64,000 nt of DNA from Siphonodentalium dalli (GCA_032622095.1 CP136061.1:16554440-16618439), one strand, 5' to 3'; shown: positions 10,690 to 21,628, counted from the first letter of the stretch. Notes: generated from the letters alone by a model not told the origin. Made by a program: numbers and translations.

Positions 10690-11090
10690 CCACAATTAAG
10701 GGAATGAAACAACCAAAATCATGTATTGTCGAGCAGTATTTCAAAACGTGGTTTGCACATGCATGTGCCCAATATAGTTAATTGCGTCTCTGAACGGGTG
10801 ACATATCTGACAAACAACGGTCGTTACCACCCAGATGATGAACATATAATAAATAATATTAACAGGTTCTTCCTTAATTAAGTTGTGATAAAATTATAGG
10901 TGCTATCCAAAATTAAGGGAATTAAACAACCAAAAAGCATGTATTGTCGAGTAGTATTTCAAATAGTCGTTTATACATGTACGTAAACCAATATATTTAA
11001 GTGCGAGTCTGACCAGGTGACATATCCGACAAACAATTGTCCTTCCCACCCAGTTGGTTAACATATACTAAATAATATTAGCATGCGGTT
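10690..11090 (-). pseudogene. Two decayed tandem copies of the lectin exon 2 region
   Basis: Two roughly 200-bp segments (about 10690-10880 and 10900-11090) repeat each other. Each contains relics of exon 2: TGTCGAGTAGTATTTCAAA as in the intact exon, then CAAACAA...TTCCCACCCAG resembling the exon's CAGTGGTTCTTCCCACC. Both are too degraded to code. They indicate local exon duplication within intron 1 of lectin gene 1. Confidence 0.6.
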
Positions 11091-11099
11091 CCTTATATA

Positions 11100-11190
11100 G
11101 TTCTCGCTCTCATTTTACGTCCCCCAATGGGTAGTTATACATCAACGTCGAGCTCAATAATATCGTGCGAAAACAGAGTTATTATATTCC
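11100..11190. other. Intron block conserved between lectin genes 1 and 2
   Basis: GTTATACATCAACGTCGAGC and following bases up to AAAACAGAGTTATT recur at 58403-58460, at the same relative distance beyond exon 2. This shows that the duplication included intron sequence. Confidence 0.75.
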
Positions 11191-11199
11191 GAATGCTTA

Positions 11200-11370
11200 G
11201 TTATTGCTCAACAAAATGTATGCTTAGTTATTGTTCAACAAATGCTTAGTTATTGTTCAACAAATGCTTAGTTATTGTTCAACAAATGCTTAGTTATTGT
11301 CATTCAAGTGCTCAGCTATTATTCAGCGAACTATTAGCTATTGTTTAACAACGTATTAGTTATTGTCGTA
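11200..11370. repeat. 22-24 bp tandem repeat
   Basis: Units of ATGCTTAGTTATTGTTCAAC recur about seven times with growing divergence towards the right. Confidence 0.8.
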
Positions 11371-11474
11371 CGAATGCACATTTATTAACCTACCAATGCA
11401 GGTTATTAACATACGAATGCGTAATTATTTTACTCCGAATGCTTTCGACGATGATCACGTTCCTTGTGTCCAGA

Positions 11475-11690
11475 AAACAATTAACCCTCCTCGCTCGTCT
11501 AACGGTGACATCATGACACAATCAAGTAACACGATCATCAGGATACAATTAACCCTCCTCGCTCGTCTAACGGTAACATCACGACACAATCAATTAGCCC
11601 TCCTCGCTCGTTTAATGGTGACATCATGCCACAATCAATTAACCCTCCTCGCTCGTCTGACGGTGACATCATGGCACAATCAAGTAACAC
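11475..11690. repeat. 50-65 bp tandem repeat
   Basis: CAATTAACCCTCCTCGCTCG followed by TCTAACGGTGACATCATGAC is repeated four times. The open frame here is only a by-product of the repetition. Confidence 0.8.
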
Positions 11691-11699
11691 GAGCAGCAG

Positions 11700-12283
11700 G
11701 GTCGACCACGACAGACTGTATACCTTGACCTCACTATGAATAATTGATAAGATAATGCAGACGAAGAGAGAAAGGGCCCATGCATAATATTATGTTACGA
11801 TTGCAATTCTAATGTGGCCCATGCATAAGTACGCATGCACCACACAACGAAACAAAAATAATTGAGTGCTTCGTGCACGAATAGGACACTATGTTGTTAC
11901 ATATCCGTGTATATGCCTTCCCACAAACGCAGCTGATGTCTTCATTCCCGTTCGACGAATCTGAAACTCTCAAGATACGCAGGGAACGCGATACGATTTC
12001 AGAAAAGTTAGCTTCAGATATCTATGATATCGCGCGATTCTAAATTAATGATGACGTAACAATGCTCACTGATCTAGTAAGTAAAGAACATCGCTGAGAT
12101 AAATGAGAACAACTTCGACGCAAATCGGTCATGTACACAACCTGCACATTATTCGCAAATGGATAATGGGCCTACAACAAACACGTTCATTCTGACGGCG
12201 ATCACAAACGTGTAGCTTGATGTCGATTTTTTGAAAGAAGAACATATAACACATTGCGCGAGTAGAAGCTCTTATTGTTGATA
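11700..12283. other. Intron-1 sequence without recognised gene
   Basis: A short local duplication of GCCCATGCATAA (11779, 11818) is the only structure noticed. It lies in the putative 10.7-kb intron of lectin gene 1. Confidence 0.4.
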
Positions 12284-12287
12284 TTAA

Positions 12288-12781
12288 AGGTACGGTTGGC
12301 CTTGACGGTGGGTATCCTGTGAAAATATTTCCACATGTCAAAAACCGCCACAAACAGAAAGAACATCAAAATGTAGACAGACTTTGTCCGTATACAAATA
12401 AGAAATATCGCATAAACAGTATGTTATTGTCATATGTTTGACCATTGTTATGTAAACAAAAGCATAAAAAGTTACTTTTCTGGCGTTTGTTTATATTATG
12501 ATGGTAAACATAAAGAGCGTTCTTTGTTGGTGAATTCCTGATAGGGAGCTAATAAAGAGCGTTTATGCCATTTGGGTGTGATTAGCCAGTAGCATTGTGC
12601 TGTGTTCTGTAACACAATCAGCCTCTTGCTTAGGTAAAATATAGTAGGTCTTTATGATAACATGCTGTTTACGCGATGGTCATGGTATATATGGACGAAA
12701 CTGTATGCGTGTTAATGTTTTTCTGTTTACGGTGTTTGGAACAAATATGAATATTTTCGACAATTAAGGCCAACCGTGCCT
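12288..12781. mobile_element. 494-bp MITE with TTAA target duplication
   Basis: The ends are AGGTACGGTTGGCCTTGAC on the left and, on the right, AAGGCCAACCGTGCCT. The terminal inverted repeat is about 16 bp with one mismatch. TTAA flanks both sides (12284-12287 and 12782-12785), as in piggyBac-mobilised MITEs, but the terminus is AGG rather than CCC. It holds no coding region. AAAGAGCGTT motifs inside recur in the Helitron-like elements at 49030 and 50385. Confidence 0.65.
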
Positions 12782-12785
12782 TTAA

Positions 12786-13153
12786 AATCGTGGGTACTAT
12801 AACGATAACTTATAACGTAGCAGATAACAAACAGGCAGTGTTAGATAACGCTGGTTATATTGAGCGAGTTGAAAGTGACAAAGTGACAGGAGCAACCATG
12901 AATATTAAAATCAGACAAAACGCTAATTAGGGGAGACATAATTAACATACACGAAGATTTGGAAAGGGTTTGGGCAAAGAATTGCGTTTACAGGTCACGG
13001 GCAGCTTGCTGGGGTCACTGATGGAACAACAAAATAAATTAAAACATACAAACAAAAATGACAATCAAAATAATGAAGATGTTGATAATGGTCTATAGAG
13101 CATTATCAACATCTTCATTATTTATAAACAAAGTTGAAGACAGATTGGTTCGG
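12786..13153. other. Non-coding stretch before the MULE-like element
   Basis: An inverted pair of about 27 bases (AATAATGAAGATGTTGATAA at 13069 and its complement at 13103) forms a hairpin around a short loop. No gene is recognised. Confidence 0.45.
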
Positions 13154-13423
13154 GTTTCAAGCAGGGTCCGCGCTGGACCAAAATTTTCTTTTGCCAAATA
13201 CTTTACCAAATGAAAATATTTTTGCCAAATTCTTTTATAATTTGACAAATGCTATCCCGGATAGTATCATTTTCTGCAACATTGAGTCTAATTTTGTAGT
13301 TTATCATACAACAATAAACCAATCACCGAGCAATAAAATGGTAGAAGGGTTGCTTCATCAGAAGGGCACATTATAAGAGGATTAGCTATGTAAACACCAG
13401 CACCACACTAACTACTGGTAATC

Positions 13424-13740
13424 CCTCACACATCAATACTAATGCTATAAGATTAACTGTATCTTAATAGAGGTGATAACTTTTCCTAGAACTTATGGGG
13501 TCGTCTCCTTCTTCTTCAATGTTTTATTGCCCATAAATCACATATATACATGTATAATGCGACAATAGAGCCATATATATATGAAAAAACATAATACATT
13601 CAATGTCAAAAGGTGCAGACAAGAGGGACACCCTCCGAATGCCAGTCGCTATTGTTTTGGAAGGTGTGAACGGAGGTGCGAATAATTGGTTACTTCTAAC
13701 GAGTACCGCTGTTAGTGATTTGTGGTGATATGTTGGGCTA
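13424..13740. repeat. Left copy of a two-block direct repeat flanking the LINE
   Basis: Block A (13424-13490, AATGCTATAAGATTAACTGT core) and block B (13671-13740, GGTTACTTCTAACGAGTACC core) recur in the same order at 16033-16099 and 16106-16163, on the other side of the LINE. Here about 180 bp of extra sequence separates the two blocks. Block A also occurs in the related element at 54166-54227, so it is native MULE-element sequence. Confidence 0.75.
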
Positions 13741-16046
13741 TATATTTATTTGATAACCTCCAAGATGGAGAGCGTATGTACATGCATGTTTTAGATATGA
13801 TACAATATGTATATACAAAGTTACTATTGTCTGTCACATGAGTTCATTGCTCACGGAAAGAGAGTCCATATATATGAGGTATATTGCGGAGGATGGATCG
13901 TCACAAACATCAAATCAGCGTCCAGCTATTTAATTTAGGCTTCTGTGTATGGGTTCTTCTCTGATGATACCACACATGAGGTACAGGAATCTTGATGTAG
14001 CAAGGATGATGTGATCTGTCGCTTGGGATATAAAGTTTGGTAGACACAATGATTTGCTTCCAAATAAGTACATTTGGAGATGTTGACCCGTGAGGCTATC
14101 CAGAAAAACATACGTTTGTATTCCAAAACGATTGATGATGACGTCCCAGTAATAATTCCTCATAGCACATGCGAAGGTCGAGCTGCACAGGAACATGGCG
14201 TGTGACATCTCACTATCATATGATACAGTACAGAGATTACATGTCATATTATTGGGAAAAGTCGTTTTGTTTAAAAGTGAGCCAAGATGTTTCAGCTCGT
14301 ACGTATATTTTGGGAACATTCTTAATAGACGCCATGTGGACCAGAAGTTTGTTGGTACTGAATGAACACATCGGAATATTTCGAGATCACAGTTGTTGCT
14401 AACCTCGGATGACCATTCCTGACTGTATACTGAGGTAACGCTCTCGTTGACTAGTTTTTTCCATGCTACCCTATCTGGGAAATAACCTGATACGAGGAAA
14501 GTTTCTAGGTGGCCTGTCAGGTGATATTTCTTCAGAAGAAGCGTGATATCGGAACTAAATCCGGACGTATGACGATTGAATAGTCTGGCACAATATAGTT
14601 TAAACAGAAACAGTTTGAGTGGCACTCGATGGCCTTCTGGCACGTGCAGTAATCTTTCGAGAAAGCACAGTCTTTGTATGTCTATCTCGGACGCAAGCGG
14701 TTTGGTCCCCATCAGTCCCAGCGCTACATTCGTGTTCGTGCGAGTGGGTAGAGACTGTGCGTTTTTTATGCACGCACGGAATGAGCGTTCCATGCGTTGG
14801 TGGTCGGTTGCACTCATATCTGGTAGAATTTCACAACCATAAAGGGCTTTTGGGAGCACAACACATTTTAGTAATTTTTGGAGAGTCTGTGGAGTAGCCT
14901 TACTTAAAAGACTACGCCCAGTCAGGCCGAAATATGTCCTCCTCCGCCGTTCAGCAACAAGAGAGGCACGCGTTTTTTCCGTTATCGAATTTCGACTGTT
15001 GAAGTCCTAGATGAACACATTCTGAGCTTTCCGGTAGTAGTTTGTCACCTAATTTCCAGGTCCTATTGTGAAGCTCTTGTTGGCGTTTCGTTTCGTTAAA
15101 AACCACCACTGTATTTTAGTTACAGAAAAGTTAAATCGCCATCGTTTGCTGTAGATATAGCACATATCAATGAGGCTATCGAGGCCAGATTTCGTCAGCG
15201 ATATCAGGGCAATGTCGTCGGTGGTCGTGGGCGAGGTGCAGGTAGTCCCACCAACTATCAATCCATGACCGGCGTTTTGCAGCGATTTCAGAAGGTCGTT
15301 GATGTATATCAAATATAGAAACGGTGATGTTACGGCCCCCTGCCTTGTTCCTTGGCGTATCCGTAGTGTTTTAGATAGCGAGCCATTATATAAAACCTGG
15401 CTGGCACAATCCTCGTGCATGTTGGAGATGATGCGTAACATTTTACCATTCAATCCGCACTCATGGAGTTTTAGTAGAAGACCGTCATACCAGACCCGAT
15501 CGAAAGCCTTTTGAGAGTCAAGGAAGCAGATATAAGTCCTCGAATGTAGATCATTGGCATAGCTTATGCATTCCTGCAAAATGAACGACGTCATTAAACA
15601 ACTGACTCCTTTTTGAAAGCCATGCTGTACAGGATCCGGGAATCTGCTAAATAATGTGCTTGATAGGAAACGGTTCAGTGTGACACATTCGAATACTGTA
15701 TATATGATGGGCATGAGTGTTATTGCACGATAACTGTCGGGCATGTGTTTCGGCTTTGGATCTCCCTTATAGAGAGGTATGATGATGCCCGATTTGTGTT
15801 CCACGGGGATCCACTCACAACAGATAATCCATTGAATAAAGCACATAGCAGTTTTGATATTCACTCGGGGGCAAAGATGATATGTTCGTTCGTTATCTCA
15901 TCACATCCACCGGCATTGTGTCTCTTCAATGATTTAATTTCATGGGTGACCTCTGCTACAGACACCGGTTCGCAGAACATGTCACAAGCGAATAGATTAT
16001 GCCGGGGGTCTAACAAATCTTTGACATTTTGTTTCTCACCCATCAA
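13740..16046 (-). pseudogene. Non-LTR retrotransposon (LINE) reverse transcriptase, broken
   Basis: Read on the minus strand. The N-terminal region (15861-16046) has EIKSLKRHNAGGCDEITNEH. The reverse transcriptase (15049-15864) has IIPLYKG, YRAITLMP, QHGFQKGVSC, FLDSQKAFDRVWYD, RQGTRQGAVTSPFLYLIYIN and the catalytic box TDDIALISLT, where the first D-D pair is intact. The thumb and tail (13930 to about 15010) have LPKALYGCE and a CNLC...SHAMFLC zinc-knuckle-like motif. Frame changes occur at about 15862, 15050 and 15010, and no 5' endonuclease is present, so the copy is 5'-truncated and inactive. It lies inside the MULE-like element and is flanked by a long direct repeat. Confidence 0.85.
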
Positions 16047-16163
16047 TACTGATGCTATAAGATTAACTGTATCTTAATAGAGGTGATAACTTTTCCTAGG
16101 TGTGAATAATTGGTTACTTCTAACGAGTACCGCTGTTAGTGATTTGTGGTGATATGTTGGGCT
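16033..16163. repeat. Right copy of the two-block direct repeat flanking the LINE
   Basis: Blocks A and B lie directly next to each other here, separated by a few bases. That is presumably the original arrangement in the MULE-like element. The first bases of block A overlap the 5' end of the LINE reading. Confidence 0.75.
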
Positions 16164-16355
16164 AGTTTTTGGTATTCAGGTGAGCTTTATTAACGCTGAC
16201 AATAACTCATAGTTATCACCAGTACGTAGTTAGTGTTTGTTAGTTCCGTGAGTGAACGATATAAGCATGTTTGTACCTTGAGTGAACAACCTGAACTCAA
16301 ATCGACCAATATAAATGCATGCACTTCAGTGATATTCTCATAATCTTTCATAATA

Positions 16356-17233
16356 ATGGCTAATGTTCAGGTTAATGTTTCATTTATCGAGAACAGAAAA
16401 GGAGGGAGGAATCTGCTGTTCGATTGTCACAAATATCGTAATAAAACTAGAAAGAGTGACAGTATCCACTGGACATGTTGCGTTAGATGGTGTCCAGGTA
16501 CAGTCAACACCAAGGATGACATGGTGACAAGTGTAGGAAAGCCGCATAATCACGAAGCAGATTGTGATTTCCAAAATGCCCACATTCTATATTCCACTTT
16601 CGCCAGATGTGTGGTTTACAGATTTCGAAACAGCCATCCAAAATGCCATCCGACACCAGTTTCCAACAACAACTTTGAAAGGATGTTTATTCCATTGCAC
16701 CCAGAGTGTGTGGAGGAAAGCAAACGAGGTTGGATTGAAAACCGATTATCAACAAGATGGGCCTATCAAATCCAAATCCATTCCTGCCAGTCATCGAAGT
16801 TAGTGATGCCTGGTTTGAGGCTATGGAAGAATATGAGTACTCCAGTGATGTTGTTGATCAGAGGGTACTGAGATTCATGGACTACGTGACCTCCTACTGG
16901 CTGGAGGGACCCCAGCCTTTAGTCATATGGAATCATGCAGATACCAATGGACCCAGGACTACCAACCACCTTGAGGACTGGCATAGAAAATTGCAACAGT
17001 CCATCGCAGGATCCCATCCAAATATATATACCTTAGTCAACTTCATCAGACAAGAACAGAGCTACCAAGAAGCGAGGATTCTTCAATTGGCATGTGGTGG
17101 AAAAGTTGCTCCAAGAAAGAGAAAATATAGAGCCATCGAGAACAGCATCGGCCACTATAAGCGAGTTCATAGAGGAGGAGAAATTGACAAAATGGAGTTT
17201 CTCGATGCAATGGGACGTTTGTCTGGACATTAG
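16356..17233 (+). pseudogene. FLYWCH zinc finger and MULE transposase remnant
   Basis: Three frames carry pieces of one protein. The first (from 16356) is a FLYWCH domain: GGRNLLFDCHKYR, then WTCCVRWCPGTVNT, then the HNH that closes the zinc site. The second (16600-16760) is the central MULE transposase segment: FTDFETAIQNAIRHQFP, GCLFHCTQSVWRK. The third (16757-17233) is the C-terminal part, with W...F..YV..YW, VIWNHADTNGPRTTNHLEDW and HPNIYTLVNFIRQEQ. The piece with the first catalytic Asp is missing after the FLYWCH domain, and frameshifts separate the parts. It is the transposase of the surrounding element and cannot be functional. Confidence 0.8.
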
Positions 17234-17706
17234 ACTAGAATTATATTATTGTGAAGATATGATGTCATTTTGTATAACTGTTGTATATAATTTCAAATAT
17301 AAAATGAGTAAGCTATGTAAATAATGGATATGAATAAAAACCTCAACATAACATCCAATTGTTCATTCGACCATTATCATAAACTCCCACTTGGGCGAAA
17401 GATTGGGCTGGGACAATGATCTGCGTCAATCCAGATCGAGAAGGACACCCCACTAATTAATTTTCACACCTAAAGTTGACTGGTATTCGGAGACTAACCA
17501 GAACTTATAATACACCACTAATATAATTATATTGTGATAGTTTCCTGAAATAAATGGTATTGATTGGCCAATATTTTTCAACTTTCTTGAGGAATTAAAA
17601 AGTGACTTGCAAAAACTTTTGCCAAATGACAATAGTTTTTGCCAAATGTGAATTATTTTTGCCATTGGCAAATTTGGCAAGTGGCAGCGCGAACCCTGGT
17701 TTCAAG

Positions 17707-18390
17707 GGCGTAAAACAGGCTTAACCCAGTATGGTGAGTTGCATTGTCAGCAAATGGATCAGGTTGTCGTTTCTACCAAGGAGTCCGCGATCGAGCAGAA
17801 TGACCGAAGCGAAAATACAGGCACCAGAAACTTAAAACAAGACAACAAAAGCAATGCTAACGCTAGTTGCATAACTTCGATGAGTATAAAGCCGACGAAG
17901 ACAGATGTGTGAACAGTAATCATGGCTATTGTGACGCAAAACCAGATAAATACGACAACATTTATAGATATAATGAAAATAAAAACGAATATGAGACTAA
18001 AAAAGAACCATAACATGAGTCTGTAGACAAATACAAATAATACTACCTACACATGAATAAGAAGCTTGCACACGTATACCAATATACTTGCAATAGCAAA
18101 TACGGAGGATATTCTGCAAGGGTCAACATAGACCAAACACAAGCTATATATGTTGTTAAGGGAGATTATTTCTGGTCATCGCCAGTCTTTACTCATCTGA
18201 TGGGAATCCTCCCCAAGAGAGCAATACGTATTGCCGCGATTAAGTATTGAATAGTATACATAATGTGGCGACTGATTATATACTCCATATACAATTACAC
18301 CATGTATATTGTATTGCTGCACATAAGCGAACATTGGTTGTCCCAACATAATGCATGGTTATAGCAGAATACGCACATATTACGACCGTT
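17707..18390. other. Non-coding stretch
   Basis: No recognised gene. A hydrophobic open frame on the minus strand (17759-18016) is rejected as low-complexity chance. Confidence 0.4.
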
Positions 18391-18857
18391 ATATGTGACC
18401 GGCCATATCAAATCCAGTCGTAAGTCGGGATTTTTTTACCCTGTGCCAATGCATTCTCTTATATATGCGAGTCGACCATAGGTCGCCTCCCATATATAAG
18501 AGAATACATTGGCCTAACAATTTTTTATCATTTTTTTTAAATAAATGTTTCTTACAATTTTTAGGACATAAAATAAAAAAACATCCATTACCCTGCAGGT
18601 AGCCCCACACATATATAGAAGCATATAGAAGAGTGTCGTCTTCTCATGTTTGTCTGGGGCTCTGTATGGGTGAAATTATAAAATTGTTAAAGAATACCAG
18701 AAAAAAATATTAAAATTGTAAAAAATTGTTAGGCCAATGCATTTTCTTATATATGTGAGGCGACCTATGGTCGACTCGCATATATAAGAGAATGCATTGG
18801 CACAGGGTAAAAAAAAATCCCGACTTACGACTGGATTTGATATGGCGGCTCACATAT
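18391..18857. mobile_element. Palindrome-core MITE, second end type
   Basis: The same 69-bp palindromes (18445-18513 and 18733-18801) lie inside a different outer inverted repeat: ATATGTGACCGGCCATATC on the left and its near complement on the right, continuing AAATCCAGTCGTAAGTCGGG. The spacer contains a GCCCCACACATATATAGAAG segment shared with the copies near 38250 and 51420. No TTAA is seen at the ends, so a different transposase probably mobilised this subfamily. Confidence 0.65.
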
Positions 18858-19206
18858 GAAGTTTGTGACTTGACCCAAGACTTCCCTTTAAGTATAGGAT
18901 AATGGCTGAAAACTGTACATTAATTCAGGGAATGGATTGATCGAGACCGTAGGTCGAGACAAACTGTACATTAATTCAGGGAATGGATCGATCGAGACCG
19001 TATGTGGAGATCGTTCCATTCGCTGAAATAATGTACAGTTTGAAGCTAGTATCTGACTTAAAACATGGCCGAGTCCATTTGTTGGATGCGTCACCTCTTA
19101 TCAGAATGGATTAACCCAATTATCAATTATTCTCAGCTATTTTTACGGCATGGTTATATACATGTTGCTGCCAAACAAGGTGTCATTATCACATTACAGA
19201 CAGGAA
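18858..19206. other. Non-coding stretch with short duplications
   Basis: ACTGTACATTAATTCAGGGA plus ATGGAT..ATCGAGACCGTA is repeated at 18912 and 18962. An inverted relic is at 19010-19040 (GAATGG/CCATTC with AATGTACAGTTT). No gene is recognised. Confidence 0.5.
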
Positions 19207-19436
19207 GGTCCAATCCTAAACACTCGTTAGGCAGCTACTTTAAAGCGACTAAACACTCGTTAGGCAGCTACTTTAAAGCGACTAAACACTCGTTAGGCAG
19301 CTACTTTAAAGCGACTAAACACTCGTTAGGCAGCTACTTTAAAGCGACTAAACACTCGTTAGGCAGCTACTTTAAAGCGACTAAACACTCGTTAGGCAGC
19401 TACTTTAAAGCGACTAAACACTCGTTCGGCGGCTAA
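19207..19436. repeat. 33-bp tandem repeat, about seven units
   Basis: Perfect units containing AAACACTCGTTAGGCAGCTA plus CTTTAAAGCGACT. The 33-bp length keeps a frame open (KHSLGSYFKAT), but this is a consequence of the repeat, not evidence of a gene. Confidence 0.95.
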
Positions 19437-19499
19437 AGCGACTAGCTCTAATGCCTGCGTTATAACAAACTGGAGGAAGTCTTGCATAATCGAATTGAG

Positions 19500-20010
19500 T
19501 TTCATGCGCCACATATCTTATCAGTTAATCCCCTCCAGCACGGCTTTCAACACATATCAGTTCTACCATGACATCAATTAACCCATGAATGTATCAATGT
19601 TAACGATGACAGAAACCAAATAAGTATACTGTTCCTTTTTGGATGATTGTATGGAAAGCATCTGATACGGGTTGGATATACATTTTATGAGAGGGGCTTA
19701 TAACTGGAATTGCTTTCATATTTGTAACCACTTGCTCTCCGATGTCTACTGTAATGTGAAATATAATGATGCTACATCCAGATTAATAAAGACTAACAAA
19801 GGCACAAGACAGGGGGTGTCTGTTCATCGAAATGTTAAATGGTGTACGTCGACGAACTGATAAAATTACTATCAATGTATGGCTTTCACGTGGAATCAAT
19901 TAATTGTTCATGCCCAAAACACGCAGATGAAATGCTACTTATATCACTATCTGAACAAGGTTTAAACTCACTTATTTGATTGTGTTTGAATTATAGATAT
20001 ACATGGATAT
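19500..20010 (+). pseudogene. Decayed LINE reverse transcriptase
   Basis: Pieces recognisable in order: NPLQHGFQ (19530), ILFLDDC (19625), SDVYCNVKYNDATSRLIK and TNKGTRQGV (19740-19820), HADEMLLISLSEQGLNSL (19920-19975) and LNYRYTW. These match fingers, palm and the ADD-box region of the same LINE type as 13740-16046, here on the plus strand. Several stops and frame changes are present; the catalytic box reads ADE instead of ADD. Confidence 0.6.
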
Positions 20011-20015
20011 ACATA

Positions 20016-20171
20016 CACAGAACAACACGATGTGTAAATGGGTTTGTCGATACGGTACGAGTGCTGTCGCAGAATGATAGAACGAGAGGCGCTTGCGCCT
20101 CAAGTTCTATCCTTCCGCGACAGCACGAGTGCCGTAGCGATAAACCCATTTACACATCGTGTCGTTCTGTG
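20016..20171. mobile_element. 156-bp fold-back element
   Basis: A nearly perfect palindrome whose exact centre is GGCGCTTGCGCC (20088-20099) has arms of about 75 bases running to CACAGAAC/GTTCTGTG at the tips. It includes GATGTGTAAATGGGTTTGTC and its complement. It can form one long hairpin. Two small open frames cover it but are palindrome by-products. Confidence 0.85.
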
Positions 20172-20940
20172 TTTATTACACGTTTCGCGTCCTAGAATTC
20201 GTGCATTAAATTACAGGATTAGAAGGTTTATTTAGGCTCATAGGCGTGTTTGTCATCTGTGATGATTCTTTTATTTAAATAGTTCCAGTTTCATGGTTGA
20301 GACGAACGTCATGTACGTTATTTTACGCCAACGAGATGCGTATGGAACTTACATTCCATACGGATTTGTAAATACGGAACAGCAAAAACACTGTACTTCT
20401 GGGAACAAGCGTGTGATAAAATTATAACTCGTCTAAATCGGTAACAATGGTGCGTATTGAGACAAAGACACAGGCTGATAAGTATGAACGCCAATGGGTC
20501 ATGAGATCTGAAAAACCTTAAAGACGTGGACAGTACAGTTCACCTGGGAATCCCAATTGGTACCTATACACAACCAAGCAAAACAATTGTATTGCACATG
20601 CATGTGATCCGCTGAATTCTGGTGTATATGCTGGCGGTCTACCTCCCCTGATTTCCCCACGGGTGGGTCGGAAAAAGGTTCCGAAAACATTGGCGCTTTT
20701 TTCATGTTGACCTATCATGGCACCCACCACCTAATTATTTTTTTTTTCAATTATTTTCCGATGTATTTTCAACCCCCTTTGAAGATTTGTGACAAATATC
20801 TACTCGATGACCCAACCATTCAATGCGTCACCTAAATTTTCGTATTGATACTGTGCAATGCTTTGTTGCACAGTTGGAGACACACTCAACGCAGCGTTTT
20901 TATAGTTATTAAAGGCCCACTTAATTTTCGAATCTTTCCT
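20172..20940. other. Intron-1 sequence without recognised gene
   Basis: No recognised gene or element. In gene orientation it lies downstream of the 40-bp donor-site array. Confidence 0.4.
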
Positions 20941-21378
20941 GTAGGTAGCCTAAAACTTCCAACGATACCCATTCTTACCTGTAGGTAGCCTAAAACTTCC
21001 AACGATACCCATTCTTACCAGTAGGTAGCCTAAAACTTCCAACGATACCCATTCTTACTTGTAGGTAGCCTAAAACTTCCAACGATACCCATTCTTACCT
21101 GTAGGTAGCCTAAAACTTCAAACGAAACCCATTCTTATCTGTAGGTAGCCTAAAACTTCCAACGAAACCCATTCTTACCTGTAGGTAGCCTAAAACTTCA
21201 AACGAAACCCATTCTTATCTGTAGGTAGCCTAAAACTTCCAAGGAAACCCATTCTTACCTGTATGTAGCCTAAAACTTCCACCGAAACCCATTCTTACAT
21301 GTAGGTAGCCTAAAACTTCCGCCGAAACCCATTCGTACCTGTAGGTAGCCTAAAACTTCCACAGAAACCCATTCTTAC
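20941..21378. repeat. 40-bp tandem array carrying exon end and splice donor
   Basis: Eleven full 40-bp units continue seamlessly from the true exon end. On the minus strand each unit reads AGTTTTAGGCTACCTACAG followed by GTAAGAATGGG, that is, the last 19 exon bases plus a near-consensus donor. The array therefore presents eleven further candidate donors at 40-bp spacing after the real one. Units near the exon are most diverged from the distal ones. Confidence 0.95.
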
Positions 21379-21628
21379 CTGTAGGTAGCCTAAAACTGCC
21401 GCCGAAGCCGCTTAGTTTGTAGCAGGCATTTCTGAAGAACGAAAATGAGTTACATCCTTCAGTTGTTACACACTGTCCACCGCAATCAACATCGGATGCG
21501 GCTCTTGTCTTTGCAATTAAATTTACCGGCCCTTTTGTAACGTGTCCAGATGTAAACACTTTTGCCTCAGATATGCGGACACACAATAAGAAACACAAAA
21601 CTCCTTGAATACTCGAATGCATGTGCAT
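21379..21628 (-). CDS. Lectin gene 1, exon 1: signal peptide and PAN/Apple domain
   Basis: The start codon at 21628 opens a typical signal peptide (MHMHSSIQGVLCFLLCVRIS, cleavage likely near EA/K). A PAN/Apple-type domain follows, with CGGQCVTTEGCNSFSFF and NACYKLS giving the Cys pattern and the C.sF.y core. The exon has 250 coding bases and ends CTACAG/GTAAGA, phase 1. That matches the phase-1 acceptor of the CTLD exon at 10655 (intron about 10.7 kb). PAN followed by CTLD is a common secreted architecture in lophotrochozoans. Adhesion or recognition outside the cell is likely, but the ligand is unknown. Reading through the donor hits a stop after nine codons, supporting splicing here. Confidence 0.8.

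Larger units (their letters stand above)
13162..17698 (+). mobile_element. MULE-like DNA transposon, with nested LINE
   Basis: The left end CAGGGTCCGCGCTGGACC (13162) and the right end, reverse complement CAGGGTTCGCGCTGCCAC, form a terminal inverted repeat followed by TTTGCCAAA-rich subterminal motifs on both sides. An 8-bp target duplication, GTTTCAAG, flanks it (13154-13161 and 17699-17706), as expected for the Mutator superfamily. Inside are FLYWCH and MULE-transposase remnants (16356-17233) and a minus-strand LINE (about 13740-16046) that inserted later. A related left end lies at 53913. Confidence 0.75.

Noticed and set aside
17759-18016. Small multi-pass membrane protein on the minus strand
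   Set aside because: Hydrophobic composition arises from AT-rich antisense sequence; no homology, no splice or promoter context.
19065-19436. Repeat protein with KHSLGSYFKAT units
   Set aside because: 33-bp tandem repeat by-product without domain or homology.
19207-19436. CRISPR-like array of short direct repeats
   Set aside because: Units are contiguous with no spacers, and the genome is eukaryotic.
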